From Synaphobranchus kaupii (Eukaryota; Chordata; Actinopteri; Anguilliformes; Synaphobranchidae): a stretch of 64,000 nt of DNA. Shown in pieces: positions 11,851-22,225 of the stretch. The notes below the pieces were generated by a model that searched no databases, had not been told where the DNA came from, and worked only from the letters and a program-made list of their open reading frames with translations. The stretch spans positions 121,612,264 to 121,676,263 of the forward strand of contig CM056376.1 in the NCBI GenBank assembly GCA_029718625.1. Reading direction: 5' to 3'. The position numbers and the translations under genes are program-made. Every line of letters starts with the position of its first letter. The stretch's first letter is position 1.

Positions 11851-13011
11851 AGAGTATAGATTTATTTGTTATGAGTGGTAAGGTAGATAAGGTATTAACA
11901 AACAAATTTACACAATGAGAATTTTTTCTTGCCAAAGCTCCTCACTGGCTTTGTTGGAGGCAACGTTGTTGCTTTTTGCTATTTATAATTGTTTTATGTT
12001 CTTCATATCCATCCATTATATTTGTGTGTATATCTGTCTTTTTTCCTCAGGAGAGGAATACACTGCTCGAGTACAGCCCATGCTGTACCGCTATAGGCGC
12101 ATTGTTGCAGACACCACCCCTTTTGTGTGAACGTGTAGTCTCTCTGCAGAGCCTATCATACACTGGGCATCATGAGGGTGAGCAGAAGGAGAGCCATACA
12201 CAACAGCTCCAAGGTGGCTGAAAAGATGACCTGATCAACCCTGTTGATGGTTTGCTTGGGCGAGGGTGTCTGATGTTGAAAGACCCAAAACACCCCATTA
12301 CACCAGGTTACATCACTGATGATGTGTCCAAGTACATCAAGAGATGTATCATTCCAATAGGTAATTAGATTACCTCCTTTTAATAGCCAATTAATAGCCT
12401 CGCTTTTTAACATTCACAAGGACTCACATTACAGAAAGCTAGTTTTTCTAAATAAAGCAGATGTTTTGGCTAGAAAAAAAACTATTTATAAATGTTTTAG
12501 TAGTATTTAAATAACTTAATATATATTAATATATAAAAATAAATAGCTAATTTCAATTGCATGATTCAATGACTAAAGAGAGTTGAGAGTGAAGTCATCT
12601 CCGTCAGCATACGTGAACTCCATCAGATAAAATAACATCTTACGGGGTTGACAAAGTGTTACATTTTGAGTAGCCATTTTGCTTTTCTATGACTGATTAA
12701 ATTACATTTTTGTAGAAAGCTGACGATGGTGAGTGGAGCAAAAAGTATATCAAATAATTTAACCATTTCCTCTGAATGTCCAATCACACTGCACAAACAA
12801 AGTATGATGGTGTTTACTACCTACATAACAAAATGTTACCATCATTGAGGTAAAAGTGCTGTGCGACACTTTTTATATATTAGTATATTTATGTTGCAAG
12901 AAGATACTTGTCGAAAGTGTCGTGCAACAAAGTATAAATTAGGCTTTGCTGATTGAATTGCGGAGGGAAGAAATCTTCCATTGCGGAGTGAGGTTGACAT
13001 GGCTTGTACCA
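11851..13011. other. No gene recognised
   Basis: No recognisable coding sequence. A region around 12050-12420 has somewhat higher complexity and open frames up to 85 codons on both strands, but no motif. AT-rich tracts lie around 12490-12550. Confidence 0.5.
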
Positions 13012-13110
13012 ATATTAATAATTCTTATATCGCAGCCCTTTGCGATGCGTTTATCGTGGAAATTCATATCGTGATGACAATAAAAAAAACTATACATCGT
13101 GCAGCCCTAG
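13012..13110 (-). repeat. hAT-like terminal fragment (TAGGGCTGCACGAT end)
   Basis: Reading the minus strand from 13110, the sequence starts CTAGGGCTGCACGATG, followed by A/T-rich sequence and ATCACGATATGAAT. I know this terminus from hAT-type elements in fishes. No matching opposite end was found nearby, so this is a truncated terminus about 100 bases long. Confidence 0.5.
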
Positions 13111-13140
13111 TGTAGAGGTTATTTCACCTCGAAAACCAAT

Positions 13141-13337
13141 TCTCAACCCAATTTAACACCTGTGGGGAAATTTTGGACCAATGTGTTAGACAGCGCTCTC
13201 ATCAAAACACCAAATGAGGGAATATATTTTGGAGGAATGGTTTTCCATCCCTCCAGTAGAGTTCCAGAGACTAGAATCTATGCTAGACTAGAATCTATGC
13301 CAAGGCACATTGAAGCTGTTCTGGCAGCCCAACACCT
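13141..13337 (+). pseudogene. Tc1-like transposase C-terminus fragment
   Basis: The plus-strand frame 13162-13356 contains [32 protein letters not shown] and LESMPRHIEAVLAAQH, the end of a Tc1-like transposase. It is the same family as the minus-strand copy at 10735 and shares with it the unusual doubling of a TAGAATCTATGC block near the end. Only the last 60 or so residues survive. It directly abuts the repeat starting at 13344. Confidence 0.8.
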
Positions 13338-13343
13338 TACTAT

Positions 13344-13620
13344 TCAATTCAATTAAATCTATTTTGTATAGCACTTTTTATAGAGAACTGTCACAAAGAC
13401 ACTGTACAGAGAAACAGAAGGAGAACAGCAAATGAGGTAAAAACTCCCCAGCGGGAAGAAAAACACTGAAACGGTGGTGAGAAAAAAACTCCCGATGGAA
13501 CCTGTCTAGAGAGGAGGAGCCCATCCTTCGCTGGCTGGCCCGGTTTAAACTAAAGGTAGAATGGATGGTAACATAATGTAATGAGGGATCTAACACAGTA
13601 AATAATCAAGTGGGTTGAAC
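13344..13620 (-). repeat. Fish LINE-like 3' end (TATTTGTATAGC type)
   Basis: Begins TCAATTCAATTAAATC and TTTTGTATAGCACTTTTTA, followed by GTCACAAAGACACTGTACAG and a purine-rich AAAAACTCCC block. On the minus strand this would be the 3' end of a retroelement. The plus-strand sequence at 50525-50585 has the same order of blocks in the opposite orientation. I associate it with a widespread teleost interspersed repeat. It contains no open coding region. Confidence 0.55.
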
Positions 13621-15157
13621 ATTTTACAGTCTGAGATAGTAAACTAGCTGGTAGAAGAAAGTCCAATGAAAAGATGCATAATATGCAAATCAGAGGGGTG
13701 GGGTGGTACACCTGGGATGGTTGTGTCAAGGCGTGGGCATATTACTAAGACACTTTATGTTGGTTTTTCCTTTAATTTGTATATATTTAAATAAGATGTA
13801 CAGATATTGCCCATCAGTAAAAGGTTGTTGTATTTAATATTAAATCTAGTGAAAGGTAATGAAAACTTTATGTTTCATAAACCTCCCTATAGGCTGTAAC
13901 ATAACAGCAAGACAACATAAACATTGATTAGAACTGTTGCACCTTCTACAAAATATGTGTAAGATATTTCAATTACAGTCTAACCCAGAATATGTACAAT
14001 AATTAACCGGTAAGCGTTATAAAGTCTACTTTGGAAATTACTATTGGAAGGGCACTGGGATCAATTCTTCACAAAGGCCACCAGGGAATGAGCAGCATGA
14101 AAATCGAACAGATTTTGATACTTGGATATTCCCTCTTTAGTCTTTAGTGCCTTTACCAGAGCAGATGGTCAATTCCATTTGAAGTGGAGTTGGCAGGTCT
14201 GCGATAATTCTAACAGTGAAAAACTGACTCAGACACTGCTCAGGCCTTTTGATTTTACAAGGAAAGGGTAAAAAATAAAATGCCTTGTTCTCTTCAGTAA
14301 ATGGCAGCACCAAGTGTTGGCATTTCCGCCAGCTGGTAGCTGAGCCTGTTCAGCAAAGCAACCCGTACTTTTGAGAAACACTGCACACAGATTTGTGGAA
14401 TTGAGAAAGATTTAATAGATTACAATGGAGACGTGAATTTGCCTTCCTAGAATGCTTCAGCCTACAGTTAGTCATTTTCATCAATCATTCATTAATTTTA
14501 TCATAATCATTTATTCAGTCTTGTTATCATTCAGTCAGTAAAAATGTAATTTACTGTCCCTTCCAATAGAATTATCACACATAACAAGGAAATACTGTTC
14601 TTTGTCAGTTTTGAGTACTGTAATTGCAGTCATCTATTGGTTGCCTCACCCGGCTGTAATTGGTGTCAATACTTGTTTGTGGCATGTTTAGGCTCTTTGT
14701 TCTGTGGTCAGATTACTGCCTCCTGGAGAAGCTGCATGGCTACTATAACCGTGCACTTTGCCGAGCGGCAGCTGGCCCCCCAGGTGGTGCATAAAACATT
14801 TGTGACAAACATTTACCACGGTCTGGAATTGAATCCTGACCTAGGCCCCACCTATAATTATGAATTAGGAATACATTTTTCATCGAAATCCAGCCATTAG
14901 CGAATCCAGAATGATTTAAAAGACTAATAGTGCTTGTTAAATGGGGGAATACTGAGGGGGTTTCATACTGAGGACCTTACTGTGCGTATAGCAGGGCAAG
15001 GGACAGGGTTAGTTCAGTGAGCTGATGTTACATCCCTCTGTGCCCCTATGTTTTTGTTGTATGCTAACCCTTTTTTTTCTTCTGCTCTTCCAGGGTCCTG
15101 ATTGAAAATAGCAGACACCTGCGGTGGATTTCCCGGGACCATACAACCTGCCCTGTT
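13621..15157. other. No gene recognised
   Basis: No recognisable repeat or gene. A frame of 87 codons at 14637-14900 lacks any motif I recognise, and its upstream bases do not give a convincing splice or start context. TTTTTCCTTTAATTTGTA at 13763-13780 resembles the Tc1-type terminus seen at 11180 and may be an orphan end. Confidence 0.45.
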
Positions 15158-15830
15158 CAGAGGTGGAAGAAGTACCCAAATACCTTACTTAAGTAAAGGT
15201 TCATACACCCACATGAAAATACACTGCCCGGCCAAAAAAAAAGTCGCCATTGCACCCGTCATGCATAGTGCCCACTGTACAAGCCTCTGGAGGCAGTGTT
15301 ATGATCTGGGCTTGCTTCAGTTGGTCAGGTCTAGGCTCAGCAACATTATGCAGCAATAAAATGAAGTCAGCGAAGTACCTGAATGTACTGAATGACCAGG
15401 TTATCCCATCAATGGGCATATGCCAGGATGACAATGCCAAGATTCATCGGGCTCAAATTGTGAAAGAGTGGTTCAGGGAGCATGAGGAATCATTTTCACA
15501 CATGAATTAGCCACCAGATTCCTGACCTTAACCCCATTGAAAGTCTTTGGGATGTGCTGGAGAACACTTTACGGAGTGGTTCGACTCTCCCGTCGTCAAT
15601 ACAAGATCTCAGCCAAAAACTTATGCTACTCTGGATGGAAATAAATGTTGTGACATTGCATAAGGTTGTCGAAACAATGCCACAACAAATGCGCGCCGTA
15701 ATCAAAGCTAAAGGCGGTCCAACTAAATATTAGAGTGTGCAACTTTTTTTTTGGCTGGGCAGTGTACATGGTACAGTAGTATTCAACAGACTTAAGGGCA
15801 ATATTGCAACTTTAACTCACAAAAACATGT
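15158..15830 (+). mobile_element. hAT-like repeat interrupted by a Tc1 derivative
   Basis: The left flank of the Tc1 insertion starts CAGAGGTGGAAGAAGTAC and continues AAATACCTTACTTAAGTAAA, a terminus I know from abundant fish hAT-type non-autonomous elements. The right flank (TACATGGTACAGTAGTATTC onward) plausibly continues the same unit. The matching right terminus (CCACCTCTG) was not found, so the end coordinate is approximate and the repeat is probably truncated. Confidence 0.4.
15222..15764 (+). mobile_element. 543-bp Tc1-like deletion derivative, copy 1
   Basis: TIRs CACTGCCCGGCCAAAAAAA and TTTTTTTTTGGCTGGGCAGTG are flanked by TA on each side (15220-15221 and 15765-15766), the Tc1/mariner target. 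Directly after the left TIR the sequence jumps into the middle of a transposase: [19 protein letters not shown], then [17 protein letters not shown] (containing a catalytic Asp), then the PDLNPIESLWDVLENTLRSG region in another frame. The N-terminal half is missing, and stops and frameshifts break the rest. A second copy at 37167-37709 has the same length and the same deletion point. Confidence 0.9.
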
Positions 15831-15844
15831 AATTAATATCACTT

Positions 15845-15912
15845 TAAGTAGCTGACTGACTGGCTGAAAGTAGCCGACTGACTTACTGAAGTAGCTGACT
15901 GGCTGTCTGAAA
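15845..15912. repeat. Imperfect tandem repeat, ~20-bp unit
   Basis: Three imperfect units of the form AGTAGCTGACTGACTGGCTGAA follow each other (AAGTAGCTGACTGACTGG, AAGTAGCCGACTGACTTA, AAGTAGCTGACTGGCTGT). It is a small local minisatellite without coding value. Confidence 0.7.
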
Positions 15913-16366
15913 AATATATCCAGATACTGTTCATTGGCATGTCCACTATCTCTGGCCTATAGCATATCAATCTCAGCAGTGAAGAACATTTCACTGTGTG
16001 AGTATTTTATTTGTTATTTTTACCTGAAAACTGTGAGGGGGAAGGGAAAGGATTTGTATTTGTCTCGCTCTCAAAATAAAAAGCCGGTGGAAACCAGAAT
16101 TCCCGCATCTCTGCGTCCAGCTGTTCTGTTTCTCCCAGGGGTGTGTCACGGCGTGCATTTGGAGACCTATTTTTCATTTTGACCAAGCGATGGGTGACTG
16201 ATGTGTGGAAGTGACCTGAACACCCATCTGTACAGATAAAAGCAGTCTAAAATTGTGCGCTTGGTTGGTGGCCTCATGATAAGTCCAAGGCACGAGCATG
16301 TCCACACGCTCCATTAGGTGTAGGCTACATTAACACATGGAGCATTTTAGGATCAACATATGCGTT
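15913..16366. other. No gene recognised
   Basis: About 450 bases with one 82-codon plus-strand frame (15934-16182) that shows no motif. No repeat recognised. Confidence 0.45.
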
Positions 16367-16740
16367 TTACATTACATTTTGGGCATTCACCTAACGTTCT
16401 TATCCAGAGCAACTTACAAGTGGAGCACAAACAAAAGGCCTAGATTCATAAATCACCAACAGTCCAAGTAGCAATTAATGAGAGTGCAATGGTCAAGCCA
16501 TAACACACTGGCGATAGTTAATCCTTTGTCACTAGAATAACCCGTTGAAGGGAAAGTAGAGAGGTTTTTTTTTGTGGGGGAAATGGAGAAGTGGAAGAAG
16601 GGAATGTGAATCAAGGTGCAGAAGGGGGAGAGGTATTTCCTGAACAAATGGGTCTTCAGTGTAAGCCATAGGATAGGGAGGAACATTTCTGTCCTGACAT
16701 TGGGAAGCCAGTTGGGAGAAGGGCCGGGGGAGGGCTATGT
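16367..16740 (-). mobile_element. L2-type LINE remnant (antisense)
   Basis: Starts with TTACATTACATTTTGGGCAT and CTTATCCAGAGCAACTTAC, the reverse complement of the TGTAA tail and of GCTCTGGATAAGA, the GGATA hairpin. Further in, CTGAACAAATGGGTCTTCAG resembles the C-terminal coding/3'-UTR junction region of antisense fish L2 elements. It is strongly diverged and 5'-truncated, with no intact frame. Confidence 0.65.
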
Positions 16741-16879
16741 GCCCGGTGGCAACAAAGCATAGAGCATGGGTAGGGCTATAGGGCTCAATTCAGTTGCTTT
16801 CCTACACACACTCAGGAAAGAAGGAGCCAATACATTTTTTGAGATGAACTGTTGCCTTTAAATACAACATTTTAAAGAA

Positions 16880-17204
16880 ATACTAGTATTATCCAAGCAG
16901 TGAGTGCTTGCACACACACACACTTAGGTAAAGACTACACATAATTTATAATTTATATTACACATACAATTTTCCCTTTTTTTACTATATTTTTTTATAA
17001 AGTGCTCTTATTGTAAATATTGTGTTGTTTTTTTATATAGAGCTCTTAATAACTGACATTGTAAATAGTGTGTTGGTTTATTGTAAATAGTGTGAATCTG
17101 TTATTTTGCACATTTCTGCTGAGCATTGCCACTTTGCATTTCACTACACACCTCGTGTGTGTATGTGACAATTAAAATTCTTGAATCTTGAATCTTGAAT
17201 CTTG
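16880..17204 (+). repeat. LINE-like 3' end with (CTTGAAT)n tail
   Basis: The region repeats the block TTGTAAATAGTGTG and ends CACTACACACCTCGTGTGTG, TATGTGACAATTAAA and three and a half units of CTTGAAT (17180-17204). A tandem short-unit tail after a conserved TGACAATAAA-like box is typical of LINE 3' ends in fishes. No coding part was found, and the 5' limit is approximate. The family cannot be named from sequence alone. Confidence 0.5.
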
Positions 17205-17717
17205 CCTTTTCATTTTTGGATAGCTTTTTCTTGGCTACAGCACCCTTTAAAAAGACTTGACAAAAGTACTTTTGCGTTGAGCATGTTCCTGATAGATTTG
17301 CACGTGTTTTTTTTTTAGGTTACAAATTGCCTGTTTTATTTAATTACGTTCATTTATTTAAGTCATTCATAATTTGACGAAAGCAGAAGCTGGCAACACT
17401 GCCACACATGCAACCATTAAAGTGACTATAGGCTGTTTTTCCAGCTAATCACAAATTGGAAAGGCTACCAATTATTTTCCTTACTAACAGTCAATGGGTT
17501 AAAGTCATTTGATTTTATAATACATGTAGTTTGCATAAAGCCTAAAGACACAGTAATACCAACAGATGATGATGTGTATCATTTCGTAATTGTGGATGTG
17601 TAATTGTAAGCTACAGTCTTATCTTAAACCATTATACTACCACAAGCACTAGTTTGCAAGCTAAATTAAAAATGGGCCAAAATGTCTGCAATCTCATGCT
17701 CCAGGGAGGTGCTTGTG
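17205..17717. other. No gene recognised
   Basis: AT-rich sequence of about 500 bases between two retroelements. Nothing supported. Confidence 0.5.
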
Positions 17718-17937
17718 GGCGGAAGTGTAGTATAATGGTTAAGGAACTGGACTTGTAACCGAAAGGTTGCAGGTTCAATTCCCAGGTAGGACACTGCCGT
17801 TGTACCCTTGAGCAAGGTACTTAACCTGAATTGCTTCAGTATATATCCAGCTGTATAAATGGATAATATGTAATAAGAAGTTGTGTAAGTTGCTCTGGAT
17901 AAGAGCGTCTGCTAAATGCCTGTAATGTAATGTAATG
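17718..17937 (+). mobile_element. V-SINE-type tRNA-derived SINE, complete copy
   Basis: The 5' tRNA-like head has an A-box-like GTAGTATAATGGTTAAGG (17726-17743) and a B box GGTTCAATTCC (17772-17782), giving an internal RNA polymerase III promoter. The middle block GTTGTACCCTTGAGCAAGG and TACTTAACCTGAATTGCTTC is the conserved core I know from V-SINEs. The tail has the hairpin GCTCTGGATAAGAGC (17892-17906; 5-bp stem, GGATA loop) and then TGTAA repeats, matching the L2 LINE tail at 46019. Such shared tails let a SINE use the LINE reverse transcriptase. No open reading frame is expected. Confidence 0.9.
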
Positions 17938-18883
17938 CTTGAGCATAGCATAATGCCAAACATAAATATTGGTATTTATTTGCTGGATCACATTTCATTT
18001 TTGAAAAAGTATGTCCTTTTTCCCCCCAAGAAATTGTGATATTTGTTCTGATATAATTTCAAATGTCAAGTTTTGGTAATGTAACATTACTTTATAGCCA
18101 CACCAAACCCCCCACCCTGCACTGTCAAACTCAGGCAGAGCACAGTCGCTCATTATTTTACCTGAAATTTAATTCTTACTAATTATTGAATTGCCCTGTG
18201 GAAATCTGCTCCCTGTAATCAGCCCATGTACTTGCTGAACAGTCATTTTTATTCATTTAGTAATTATCATGTATATATTTATATATTTCCAAATTAATTG
18301 GATACTTGTTCATGTTTGTACTAGGCTGTCCAATGTAAAATTATAGTGTATGAGATCAGTCCATGCAGTCATGAATCACAGTTATGGTCCAAGCAAATGT
18401 TTGTCAGTTTAATTAGATCAATTGTACTTGGTCGTAATTGCTTTACACTGCATAAATGCTCAGGTCTCACAAATAACCTTTTCTTATTGAGTTTGAGCAA
18501 ACCAAGAATGTTGATTATAATAGCTTATCATTCAGCAATTGAAACATTGGCTTCATCTATGCGGACTGTTTTGTTTACTGTTAAAAGTTATTACCATACA
18601 GTCTAGTCTTATGGGGACTTTTGCAGGGAAAATAGCATGCAGTGGTCCAAATGAAAGATTAAACACACGTTTAATCCTTTAAAACAATTTTTCCTTATAA
18701 AATGTTCGGTAACATTTTATAATAATGTCATAGATCATATAATAATAGATCACTAGTAAGGCATTTTTTCATTATTTACATTCACAAACATCTATACATC
18801 TATTAATTAACATGAGTTAAAAGTGATTTGAGACCCATGTTGGTAATAATGTATTTTAAATTAAATTTTATTGATTGATTTAC
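17938..18883. other. No gene recognised
   Basis: AT-rich unique-looking sequence. An 86-codon frame at 18346-18606 has no motif. No repeat recognised. Confidence 0.5.
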
Positions 18884-18899
18884 AGACACACACACACAC

Positions 18900-18944
<45 letters not shown>

Positions 18945-18965
18945 CGCACACACGCACACACACGT
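18884..18965. repeat. (CA)n microsatellite
   Basis: An interrupted CA run of about 80 bases with CACG interruptions. It generates a spurious minus-strand frame rich in Cys and Val. Confidence 0.98.
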
Positions 18966-19604
18966 GCGCATATCACTCCACCTGACCATGCTCCTCTTAT
19001 AATAATTCATTTGAAGTGACAGATGCAAATTACCTGTGTGATAAGAGCCCAGAGCAAGTACAGTTACGGGGCCTAGTACCAGCCTCAGCCTGGGCCCTGC
19101 CCTTGGACCAAGCACCAGCCCCACCCACTGGAAGCAGGAAGATATATACAATTAATTGTTCCCAGTTGACCAGTCAGTCTCTGATATTTACTTAACTCAT
19201 GTTAATTAATACATCTATAGATGTTTGTGAATGTAGGAATAATTATTTATAAATTGTAAGTAAATAACGAATGCCTTACTAATGATCTATTACAAGACAT
19301 TATTATGAAGTGCTACCACATGTTCTTAAAAGGCCTATACAAAAACACCTTCCACAAAAACCTTTTCACTTTGTGGACAAATCACCCCAGGCTTTAGGAT
19401 ACATACTCAACATTGTGTGTGATGTTGCAAAAACGACTGAACAATGGGGATGTCAATTTAATCATTTTCATTTGGTTGTTAATTTTGGAAATGCAAAGGC
19501 TATTTTCATCATTATGTATTTCTATGGTCGGGCTGCACAAGATGCTGATTTATGATAACCACTTCTGGGTCCTGATCCAAAGTTTAGTAATCAATGCTCT
19601 ACAC
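18966..19604. other. No gene recognised
   Basis: Mixed sequence; overlapping frames around 19310-19694 have no motif and run into the MITE. Blocks near 18730-18850 and 19190-19320 look inverted to each other (for example TAAGGCATTTTTTCATTATTTA versus AAATAACGAATGCCTTA), suggesting an old palindromic element about 600 bases long holding the CA run. This is low-level evidence only. Confidence 0.4.
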
Positions 19605-19798
19605 CAGGGATACTCAAATTTGGCCCTCAAGGTCAGTAGTACTGTTGGGTTTCTCTTCTGCCTGACAGTCCACATGTTACTGATTGGCCAATAATTACAC
19701 TCACCTTGTGTGTCAGGTTTAAATCAGCCCCTGACAAGAGGGGATTAATGAAAACCAGCAGTGCTACTGGCCCCAGGGGCCAGATTTGAGTATCCCTA
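19605..19798. mobile_element. hAT-type MITE, 194 bp
   Basis: Ends CAGGGATACTCAAATTTGGC and GGCCAGATTTGAGTATCCCTA are inverted repeats over about 20 bases. The flanks CTCTACAC (19597-19604) and CTCTAAAT (19799-19806) agree at 6 of 8 positions, consistent with an aged 8-bp hAT target duplication. It is non-coding and needs a transposase in trans. Confidence 0.8.
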
Positions 19799-19806
19799 CT
19801 CTAAAT

Positions 19807-20885
19807 TGTAACATTTAAAATGGACCACTGAATTTGGGATTTTAAATAATGGGTTGCTTATATTGGTCCCCCCCAACATTGAAATATAATAGGAAACTGG
19901 AAATGTCAAAATGAATGCAATATGTTCAGCATCTGTACATTCTGAGCTTGTTTAAAAGGCTCCAAAAACACACACATGTATAAACTGAATAAACTGATTC
20001 TGCCAATCATAGATACTGTCAGTGGCACAGTTGACCAGGTCGGGACTTTCCATATTACACAGGCACTTTACTAAAAGAAAATCCATTATTGATTCTGGAG
20101 GGAATGAACATAAATTTTTTGAAGTGCTATTACTAATTAAAATTATTGAGCTGCATTCCTCCCAGCAGGATCTGGGTACATGCAGAAGGCAGTGGTCTTG
20201 GCTCCAGGTAATGGAATAGTGAGTTCCATGGCATCTGCCTGGTCTTTACCAATCATAATGTCTTCGGCTTTAACAATCAACCAGTCATTCCTGAGATGAT
20301 GAAACCACAGAAACCTGGGCCTTAGATGAATGAAACACCGCGTTTGGATGACAAACAACTGGACTGTGGACAACTGGACATGTAAAACTGAGCGACAGAC
20401 TTCCAGCTCACAGACAGCTGAACCAGACAGCCAGCCCATAGGCAACTGAGCCATGGAAAACCAGCTTCAATACAAAAGCACCACAGACATGTCAAGTCAG
20501 ACATGGTAATGACATGACAGAAAGAGCAGTGAGGAAACCGGCTTATCGCTTGCATGTGGTGGGCAGAAACAGGTCTCTTTCTCTGTAATCTTGTCTGATG
20601 TATTTCAGGGTTAGGGTAAAGGTAAAAGTAAGACACTTCACATCTGCTTTGCTTTTCTGTGTCTGGTGTGAGATACTTCTGAGGTACTACATGCTACAGG
20701 TGAACAGCAGTGATTCTGCTGTCACTCTCTGGATAAACATTAGTGACAGTTTGCTGGAGCTTCGATACCATTTTCATATTTCCCGCTCAGGGGGTGCTGT
20801 TCTGGTAATAGTGACAGGCACGCTGCATTTGCAGTCTTTCTCAACGGGAAGAGAGCTGACAGGAATGGTAGAAGCCAGAGAAAAT
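19807..20885. other. No gene recognised
   Basis: About 1.1 kb; frames of 96-107 codons on both strands (20143-20888) overlap and have no domain. No repeat identified. Confidence 0.5.
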
Positions 20886-20961
20886 TGAGAGACAGAGTGA
20901 GACAGAGAGATATAGAGAGAAGAGATAGAGCAAGAGACAGAGAGAGAGAGAGAGCGAGAGC
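20886..20961. repeat. Purine-rich (GA)n tract
   Basis: A GAGA/GACAGA-rich interrupted repeat. The Ser/Leu-rich minus-strand frames covering it are compositional artefacts. Confidence 0.9.
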
Positions 20962-21072
20962 GCACACTATCACTCTCTGGCACCTCGGAGGAGAGTAGGC
21001 CACCTGTGCAGAAAGGGCATTTTTATTTCCATTTGTATTTGTGTGTGGGAGCCTATTCAGCAAATGTAGAAG

Positions 21073-21649
21073 AAAATCCCTTTAAATGGAGAGGGAAATC
21101 CCTTTAAATGGAGAGGGAAATCCCTTTAAATGGAGAGGGAAATCCCTTTAAATGGAGAGGGAAATCCCTTTAAATGGAGAGGGAAATCCCTTTAAATGGA
21201 GAGGGAAATCCCTTTAAATGGAGAGGGAAATCCCTTTAAATGGAGAGGGAAATCCCTTTAAATGGAGAGGGAAATCCCTTTAAATGGAGAGGGAAATCCC
21301 TTTAAACGGAGAGGGAAATCCCTTTAAATGGAGAGGGAAATCCCTTTAAATGGAGAGGGAAATCCCTTTAAATGGAGAGGGAAATCCCTTTAAATGGAGA
21401 GGGAAATCCCTTTAAATGGAGAGGGAAATCCCTTTAAATGGAGAGGGAAATCCCTTTAAATGGAGAGGGAAATCCCTTTAAATGGAGAGGGAAATCCCTT
21501 TAAATGGAGAGGGAAATCCCTTTAAATGGAGAGGGAAATCCCTTTAAATGGAGAGGGAAATCCCTTTAAATGGAGAGGGAAATCCCTTTAAATGGAGAGG
21601 GAAATCCCTTTAAATGGAGAGGGAAATCCCTTTAAATGGAGAGGGAAAT
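21073..21649. repeat. Minisatellite, 26 x 22 bp
   Basis: Twenty-six head-to-tail units of GGGAAATCCCTTTAAATGGAGA (22 bp; counted from the CCC at 21078 to the last at 21628, 550 bases = 25 steps). Units are almost identical; the one change I see is TTTAAACGG near 21301. Each unit has internal dyads (GGGA..TCCC and TTTAAA). The unit is not a multiple of three and no frame spans it. The homogeneity implies recent expansion or strong homogenisation. Confidence 0.98.
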
Positions 21650-21835
21650 TGCTCTGTGGCCAGCTTGTCAGATCCAGACGTTGATTTCACTCGTCTCCGT
21701 AACACACAGGGCGACACTGCTACCACAAGAACAGCAATCCAGCTGTGAAAGAATCACACGCATGCGTTAGTTCAGTCAGCAGGTAATATCCACCCGAACA
21801 AAGAAAGTAGCATATAAGAGATGGCCAATTTTTTT
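21650..21835. other. Unique spacer
   Basis: Short stretch between the minisatellite and the tandem duplication; nothing recognised. Confidence 0.5.
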
Positions 21836-21836
21836 G

Positions 21837-21889
21837 TCTTGCATTTTGCCTTTCTTTCTCACTCTCTCTCTCTCACTCTGTGGTGTGTA

Positions 21890-21961
<72 letters not shown>

Positions 21962-22225
21962 ATGTATGAATATCAAACATATTTATTTGATTCTTATTAT
22001 ATTTTTGATATATTTAATAATGTGTGTCTGTAAAAGAGATCAGATTTATTTCGGTTAACTCAAAGCTATCTTGTATTTTGCTTTTCTCCCTCTTTCTCCC
22101 TCTCACACTCACTCTCTGGTGTGTATATTTGAGTGTATGTGTGTGATAGAGATCAAATATATTTATTCGATTCTTATTATATTTTTGATATATTTAATTG
22201 TGTGCGTCTGTAATAGAAATCTGAT
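21837..22225. repeat. Diverged tandem duplication carrying a microsatellite
   Basis: Unit 1 (21837-22040) and unit 2 (22069-22225) share the same order: TCTTGnATTTTGC, a CT-rich block, GGTGTGTATnTTTG, a GT run, then TCAAAnATATTTATT and GATTCTTATTATATTTTTGA (the last 20 bases identical), then TATTTAATnnTGTG and GTCTGTAA. Unit 1 has a long GT run; unit 2 has only a few repeats. Nothing is coded. Confidence 0.85.
21893..21958. repeat. (GT)n microsatellite
   Basis: About 33 uninterrupted GT units inside unit 1 of the tandem duplication. It produces the poly-(His/Thr) and poly-(Cys/Val) frames seen on the two strands, which are not proteins. Confidence 0.98.

Noticed and set aside
18720..19320. 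600-bp palindromic element around the CA run
   Set aside because: Only short blocks near its ends are convincingly inverted, and boundaries and target duplication could not be found.
20740..21063. 107-codon Ser/Leu-rich minus-strand frame
   Set aside because: Derived from the GA-rich tract; low complexity.
21073..21649. Regular 22-bp repeat array as a CRISPR
   Set aside because: Units are contiguous with no unique spacers, and the whole context is that of a fish genome; it is a minisatellite.
21776..22033. His/Thr- and Cys/Val-repeat frames
   Set aside because: They are translations of the GT microsatellite on the two strands.
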